Both the position numbers and the translations under genes were made by a program. From Rhizodiscina lignyota (Eukaryota; Ascomycota; Dothideomycetes; Aulographales; Rhizodiscinaceae), in the NCBI GenBank assembly GCA_010015805.1, contig ML978144.1, positions 1 to 64,000 of the forward strand: a stretch of 64,000 nucleotides of DNA, written 5' to 3'. Of this stretch, positions 57,836-64,000 are shown piece by piece; within the stretch, counting starts at the first letter, position 1; the number at the start of each line of letters is the position of its first letter. The notes beneath the pieces are model-generated. The model did not search any database. It was not told where the DNA came from and was given only the letters and a program-made list of their open reading frames with translations.

Positions 57836-59646
57836 ATGTTTTCAAGACTCGCTGTTCGATGTGCGAGGCCTCGAAAGATCCCAAGATGTGCTCAATGCAG
57901 ACAAATGCCGCTGAGACGCTTTTCAGCGTCAAGCGTGCCATCCGTTCCTCCACCGTCATCACTTTCTATATTCGGTGGTCTCATGACCGAACTTGACAAA
58001 ATATCCCCAAGGTTTAATATACCTGCATCTCAAATAGAGATACTACGTGGTCCAGTCGAATTCTATGATACTTTGAAGGCATGTATAAGACCCACCAGCC
58101 ACCCAGCCACAGCGAAGTATACGGGCCGTTTCATGAGTTATTCTGATTGTGAAGAAGTAGAGCAAGATTTCAAATGCCAAGCGGAGAATCTATCTCTCCA
58201 CCCTTTATATTGGGAAGGCCGAACACGAATTGGTAAGTGCTCCTCTCCTCGCATGCACTTGTTCTGACGGATGGATAGATTGATACCATCAAAGAAGCTC
58301 TCCGCAAGAATCCAGAACTGCAGGTGTCCATTCTTACTGACGCTCTTCGTGGGACTCGCGAGACGCCGAAGCCATCATGCGCGTCTTTGTTGGCATCTCT
58401 GGTCGAAGAATTCGGTGAAAACAGGGTCGAGATCCGGATGTTCCACACGCCAAATCTAACTGGTCTCCGTAAGCGGATTGTTCCACGTCGGATCAATGAG
58501 GGCTGGGGCTTGCAACATATGAAGCTCTATGGAATTGACGACGAACTTATCCTGTCCGGCGCCAATTTGTCAAACGATTACTTCACCAATCGGCAGGATA
58601 GATATCACGTTTTTTCATCGAAAGACATTACGGAGTACTTCCATCGTATTTACACTGGAGTGACGAGCATCAGCTATTCAGTATTGCCCGATAAAGATTC
58701 AGAAGCTGGGTATACGATGACCTGGCCAGAGACGAATGGCTGCCCTTCGCCGTTGGACGATCCCAAGAGTTACAGAGTTCAGGCTTCCAGAGTTCTTAAG
58801 CCACTCATAGAGCCGCCATCTTCTGCGCCAGGACAAATTGTCGGAGACACAGTTGTGTACCCACTTCTTCAGTTCACTCCACTACTCAAACCTGAGGACA
58901 CAAGCACTGAACTACCAGCCATTCTCACAATCTTGCGCGCCCTCAACCCTAGCAGCAACGAGTTGAAAAGTGCAAGCGACTCGTCGCACACCTCACTCGC
59001 GACAACACCACCATTACAAAATGCATCATGGACGTTCACAGCGGGATATTTCAACACACCCCCATTTCTTCGCGACCTGCTCCTCTCCACCAATCCATCT
59101 CACGGAACCGTAATAGCAGCATCTCCATGGGCGAACGGCTTTTACGGCAGCAAAGGTGTCAGTGGGATGTTGCCAGCGGCGTATACATTGCTTGGCAAGC
59201 ACTTTCTTAACGCCATTCAGAAACAAGGTCTGGATGACCGAGTCAAGCTGATGGAATGGCGGCGAGGGACCGTTGGTGAACCACAGGGCTGGACGTATCA
59301 TGCAAAGGGCTTCTGGGTGACATTAGCCGGAGAAGATTCGTCCGAGCTGGCCACCTCCTTCCAGCCAGAGAAAGACGTATCTGCTGAGGAGCGCAAGGGC
59401 CCCAGTCTTACAATCGTCGGCTCTTCAAATTACACGAAACGCAGCTATGAGCTGGACCTGGAGGCAAATGCGTGCATTCTGACACGTAATCCGGATTTGA
59501 TGAGGAGGCTTTCCGAGGAAGAGAAATGGTTACAAGAGTATGCGAAGGTCGTGGATAAGAAGGAGTTTGAGATGATTGAGAGAAGAGTTGGATTGCATGT
59601 TCGGATCGCCATGGGTATTGTAACTCTACTTGGAGGCGCATTGTAA
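57836..59646 (+). CDS. PGS1: CDP-diacylglycerol-glycerol-3-phosphate 3-phosphatidyltransferase
   Basis: Exons 57836-58078, 58161-58232 and 58279-59646, 560 residues. The first intron (58079-58160) starts with GC (AAG then gcatgt), a GC-AG intron; it is required because only this junction restores the conserved FYDTLKSKISNAKRRIYLST. The N-terminus is Arg-rich with no acidic residues (MFSRLAVRCARPRKIPRC), a mitochondrial presequence. Two phospholipase-D-type HKD motifs are present: H185-x-K187-x4-D192 in LQHMKLYGIDDELILSGAN, and H446-x-K448 in TYHAKGFWV, followed by SSNYTKRSYELDLEAN. Role: makes phosphatidylglycerophosphate from CDP-diacylglycerol and glycerol-3-phosphate, the committed step to cardiolipin in the inner mitochondrial membrane. 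The C-terminus (from about 530) ends in a short hydrophobic stretch. Confidence 0.93.
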
Positions 59647-59802
59647 GATTGTGTTGCCGCTGCGGAGTGAGTGCATGTTTCTTCTATGTACAAAAGAAAA
59701 ACCTCCTGCGATGGCCTTTGTACAGTTGTACTGGCGTAGACTACTCCGTATATTCTGCTTTTAGTCTACCTATCTGATCTGATAGGTCAATTGCTCTATC
59801 AT

Positions 59803-61236
59803 TTAGAATCTCTTTGGACTTCTTTGTCTCTTCCGGACTTTGTGGGCATCCTCTGGTGTCACATCATTCTTCCTATAGTCTTTCCCTTCGCAGAGGCAGT
59901 CTCGGTACTGCTTGTATTCTGACAATTCTCCCTTCTTGGGCTGCTGGACAGCGTGAAAGACAATCAATCCCTCGTCAGCGCAATCTGGTCCGAGAAATGA
60001 CGCCTTTCTCTCTAACAAGGCCGCGATTGTGTCTCTGGTTTTGATCGTTGTGCCGCAGAAAGTCATCCAACTCCAGCGATATCGGTGTAGATAGGCGTTC
60101 AGGACAGCCTTGAACGTCTGCCTCTGTGCCATTCTCCGTCAGTTCTGAAGTAGAAAGTACTGTTTGGCACGGATCATCTCTCACCTTGTGTATGGTGACC
60201 AGCATCTCAGCACAACGCATTGGTTGCGTATAGAGTGTTGGGGAATTCCGATCGTCGAGATACACCGCTACGAGAATCCAGTTATGTCGCCGATGCCACT
60301 CAAGCTGTGTGCTGAACCGATGAGCGACTTCGGCATGGATTCGCCTGGGAGTGAAGTCAGTCGTCCATTCCCATCATTAGATATGCTGCTAATGTCTCTT
60401 TACCTGAAGGTCTTGATATAATCTGGTCGGAGTTGAATCGATGTATCGTTTGATCGATTAGATATGACCTCACAGAAGAAGTTGCAGTCCTCGCTCTTAG
60501 AGCGGCAATACTCAACAGCCGTGTCGACCAAAAGATAGGTGTCGCCGAATACTCGCGACTCAGCAGCTTCTCTGAATACTCTCGTCAACGCTTTGGTGAA
60601 TGTGAATTCGCCGTCGGCTGGTGTCGTGCCATTCGTAGCTGCACCCAGCAAATATATTGCACGGCCGGCAAACTCCTTAGGGTTGTTTCGTTTAAGTTCG
60701 CGTAAGTCTCTTCGTGCTTCACCTACGCAGCAAGTATCAAGCACGAGAAGGAGATCCCCAGTTGAATCGAACAGCAGCGGATGAATGAGTTCTTGGATGC
60801 TAAGCCATAACCACTCGCCGTTTGCCAGTGGACTAAAGTATATTAGTGCCCCGTTGTGCCTCGGAAATACTGCGATTATAACGAACCTAGAGATAATGAA
60901 GTCGTCGTCGCCTTCACTATCTCCGTGACCGCTAAAATGTAAGATGATCAACTTATGTGGATCACCGTGTTCTCGCGCCAGGAGGCCGACTCGACCAGCC
61001 AATCCCGCTTTGCACTCCACGAGCGTTGTCAACGGGATCCGATACTTGGAGAATCCGTATATGTATCGGTTTGACAGTATATCTTTCATCCTGTCAATCT
61101 CATTTTCCCACTCCTCTTTGAACTCCTCGTCGGTCAGAGTCAGCGCCAGGCAGTGTACTCCAGTATAAATGTGCGCGGGTACATTCGTGAAGGCGTGCTG
61201 TGGTAAGCGCAGCGCGAAGGATCGCGGACGTGACAT
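59803..61236 (-). CDS. Caspase-like (C14-type) protein with an orphan C-terminal region
   Basis: Minus-strand exons 61236-60404, 60344-60185 and 60123-59803 (GT-AG introns of 59 and 61 bases), 437 residues. An extra in-frame 54-base intron (60886-60833) with a ctaat branch and ttag acceptor may also be removed, giving 419 residues and a cleaner DDFIISSPLANGEWLW join. The N-terminal 280 residues are a caspase-like fold with the catalytic dyad in LIILHFSGHGD (H104) and LLLVLDTCCVG (C169 or C170). No metacaspase Pro/Gln-rich prodomain is present. The C-terminal 150 residues (with WNWILVAVYL-type strand RHNWILVAVYLDD, then a Lys/Arg-rich end) match nothing I recognise. Family role: such stand-alone caspase-like domains occur in fungal regulated cell death and NLR-linked systems; the role here is inference. 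Convergent with PGS1. Confidence 0.78.
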
Positions 61237-62286
61237 CGCCAGTATTTGTAGGAGAGATCAAAGAAAAGAAGGTTGAAGGACGCGTGTTAGGATGTTGTCT
61301 CTGAAAGAAACGACTTGTTAGTGCGAAGATTTAAGAGCGCGGCGAGAAGTAGACGGCGTTTGCCGAGCAAGTGAAGTGGTTGGAGTTGAAACTGTAGGCA
61401 CTTACGAGATTATCTGGCAAGGAAGTTAAGGAAATCAGTCGAGTAAAGCCAGACAATTGAAGTATTCAGTACGAATGTGAGGGTCGCAAGATCTCTCATC
61501 TGCATTCCAATCTGACCCGGAGGCTCGTTTGCTTTGCATTCATTTTCCGCAGCTTGAATCATTTTCGGCGCGGCATCGCAGCACTTACGACCTTTGCCTC
61601 TATGATGCCTAGCCATTCCGTGATCAACAGATCTACTGATCGAGTATAACAAATGCAATGCGAAGCCCTTGTTAGAATCTGTCTATGGAACACCTTCGCA
61701 CTGAAGCAACGCTAGGCATACATCGTGAGTTAGATCTCTGCCGCAAAGAGTTAAGAGACTAACATTTTGTTTGCTTGCATCCTCGACAAGCCATAACGGC
61801 AGCATTTATAGCCCTCGTGAGTGGTAGAGGCCACCCATACCTTGGGATTTTCTCCTTCTTTAGCACAGTATCTGCATTTCAAGACTAAGTCTGGCCATAC
61901 TGAGCAATTTGCAAAATAATGTGACCTGACGACTTATCGACGTGCCATTCTGAGTCGCTGCAGAAGGATGACATATCAGCATACATGTTAGTATTGAAAA
62001 TACAAGTATTCTATCAAATTGCTCTATTAGCGGAGAGCTGAAATGCGAATCTAGATATTCCCAATTTGGAAGGAGATTGTCTCTCGAATGAGGTCATCGG
62101 AGACGAGAGAACCTATCAACTGCGAGCTCCTCCAACGCCGATAGTAGCGCTTACGCTGGGAGTACCTTGTAAGATACCGACACTGCTAACGAGAAAGTTT
62201 GTCCGAGTTATTGTCATTTAAATAAGAGTTGAACTTGTCGACAATGGCAACTTCCAAGAAACAAATATTTGCAAGTCCCTTTCAAA
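61237..62286. other. Divergent intergenic region between caspase-like and P450 genes
   Basis: 1.05 kb, AT-rich. One 82-codon frame (61410-61658, minus) contains a Cys/Lys/His-rich stretch and a possible membrane segment, but it has no family features and I leave it uncalled. Confidence 0.4.
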
Positions 62287-63888
62287 ATGAGCAGACATTA
62301 TCTACATGAGTTGCAGGGCTTTGCTGGAGATGCATTACTGCTTTCTTTTGCTGCTACCTGCTTGGTAAGTTGAAAAAGTCTTAATTCATCAATTCTCTAA
62401 CCAAATTTGTAGGGACTAGCTCTTCTGATAACAACTCGCTCCGTTTACAATATTTTTTTTCATCCTTTAAAGTCATATCCTGGACCGAAATTATGGGCGG
62501 CATCTCATCTTCCAAGACAATACTACGATCTCCGAGGGACTCTCGACTTTAAAATTCGAGACTTGCATGAGCGGTACGGTGATGCTATCCGGATTGAACC
62601 AGACTCGTTGTCGTACACCAACTCGCATGCATGGAAAGATATCAATGGCTACGGCGTACACAATCTTGAGAAAGATCCTGTCCTGCATAACCAAGTCAAG
62701 AAAGGTATTGCACAGCCTGGCATCATTCAAGCAGATGCGCCGAATCACGCGCGTATACGAAGACAATTGGCACACGCATTCAGCGAGAAAGCATTGCGTG
62801 ACCAAGAACCCATTATTGTCAGATATGTCGATACATTGATCTCTCAGCTGGAGGACGTAGCCGCTTCCGGGGAGAAGACGGACATCTTGCTCAAATACAC
62901 TTACACAACTGTCGACATCACATCTGAGCTCTCGTTTGGCACCTCACTCGATGTTCTCCGCAACGACAAATTCAGACCTTGGGTTACCATTCAAAGTAAC
63001 ATGGGATCAATACTAATGTCGATGAAATTTGTCGAACTCTACCCGCTTCTCACTCCGCTCATACGGTGGCTCATACCAAAGCAGGTGATCCAAGGGATGA
63101 AGGAGAATCGAGTATATGTAAACCGAGTGGTTCAAGATCGAATTAAAGAAGGAGCCATGGAGGAGCGTCGGGATTTCTTTTCCTATATTCTCAGGAATAA
63201 AGAGAAGGATAACGAAATGACCAACAGTGAGATGTGCGAGACGGCACGTACCTTGATTCTCGCAGGCGCTGATACCACAAAAACTCTTCTGTCTGCGGTA
63301 ACGTTTTACCTGCTCACGAATCCGTTTTGGATGCGCAAAGTTGTCCAAGAAGTCCGGTCCGCTTTTCAGCATGAAGGAGACATCAACTTTGTTGATGCAT
63401 CTGCCAAGCTTCCATTGATGCTCGCATGCCTCGATGAAGCTCTACGTCTACACCCGCCTGGAGCGTCTTTCTTGTTTGCGCGCCGAACATCTCCTCACAC
63501 CACTATCAGTATCCTCGGGCACGATATCCCGCCTTCAACCTCCGTAACCATGCATCCATTATCTACTTTCACATGCAGCGCTAACTTTCATGATCCTCTT
63601 CGCTTCCATCCTGAGCGATTTCTACCGTCTGCATCAGAACCTGGATCGCCATTCGCAAATGACGACAAGTTCGCTTTCCAACCATTCTTCTACGGACCGA
63701 GGAATTGTATTGGACGAAATTTGGCATACAACAAAATGCGCTTGATTTTAGCGAGAGTCCTGTGGAAGTTCGACTTCAGTTTGTGTGAGGAGAGTCGCAA
63801 TTGGGACACGCATAGAATTTGGATGTTTTGGGAGGATACGCCATTGTGGATTACTCTCAAAATCAGACAAGACCTATCAACTGCTTGA
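62287..63888 (+). CDS. Cytochrome P450 monooxygenase
   Basis: Exons 62287-62364 and 62413-63888 (48-base GT-AG intron), 517 residues. The first exon plus the start of exon 2 encode an N-terminal membrane anchor (ALLLSFAATCLGLALLITT) followed by the Pro-rich hinge SYPGPKLW. Core motifs: I-helix AGADTT (in LILAGADTTKTLL, near residue 306), K-helix E-x-x-R in DEALRLHPPG, the FHPERF segment, and heme-binding FFYGPRNCIGRN with C458 as the iron ligand. It resembles the large fungal group around isotrichodermin C-15 hydroxylase and related secondary-metabolism P450s; substrate unknown. It sits on the ER membrane and needs an NADPH-P450 reductase encoded elsewhere. No biosynthetic backbone gene is in the window; one could lie beyond 64 kb. 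Confidence 0.92.
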
Positions 63889-64000
63889 ATGTACGGTAAT
63901 ACCTATGATTACACAATCCTATTCACGGGTCATCAACCTTATGCAATAATAGATACGGAGCTCCAGTAAAGGACAAATCGCGGAATGGCGTCGGAGGGCC

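Overview
The window is nuclear DNA of a filamentous ascomycete. Genes are densely packed on both strands and broken by short introns of about 40-110 bases (one possible longer one at the left edge) with GT(A/G) donors, CTAAC/CTGAC-like branch sites and YAG acceptors. The families are typical Pezizomycotina ones: a Gti1/Pac2 (WOPR) regulator, a STE3-type pheromone receptor, a homeobox/C2H2 factor, DHA1 transporters, P450s and an S1/P1 nuclease. The gene set looks like Dothideomycetes, but that placement is inference. I see no rRNA, tRNA, CRISPR or recognisable transposon. All splice models below come from consensus sites plus reading-frame continuity and family alignment; none is supported by transcript data.

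Layout. 1-6.9 kb: a small unknown protein, an Asp/Glu-racemase-superfamily enzyme with an arylmalonate-decarboxylase-like active site, and an MFS exporter. 6.9-10.6 kb: no supportable gene. 10.6-27.6 kb: housekeeping and membrane genes: a 7-TM membrane protein, WDR70, a GNAT acetyltransferase, RIX1 divergent from YPP1/TTC7, a small Zn2Cys6-like protein, a STE3 receptor and a coiled-coil membrane protein. 27.8-38.4 kb: a more accessory stretch with a doubtful small gene, a secreted P1-type nuclease, two FAD monooxygenases (one TetX-like), a secreted Ser/Thr/Gln-rich protein and a conserved unknown whose start codon is split by an intron. 38.4-45.6 kb: 7.2 kb without a supportable gene, leading into a WOPR master-regulator gene. 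49-54.5 kb: a GC-rich SDR, a multi-exon homeobox/C2H2 factor and, overlapping its 3' end, a Pho85-type cyclin. 54.8-64 kb: a class-III aminotransferase, complex I subunit NDUFA12 divergent from the mitochondrial phosphatidylglycerophosphate synthase PGS1, a caspase-like protein and a cytochrome P450.

How the genes relate. Most neighbours are functionally independent. Two head-to-head pairs may share promoters: RIX1/YPP1 (267 bp) and NDUFA12/PGS1 (212 bp, both mitochondrial inner-membrane functions). I did not find a self-contained new defence or biosynthetic system. The most notable items are gene-structure oddities (a 7-nt microexon, a split start codon, two GC-AG introns, a TF/cyclin overlap that can also be read as one fused frame) and unusual active-site or DNA-contact residues.
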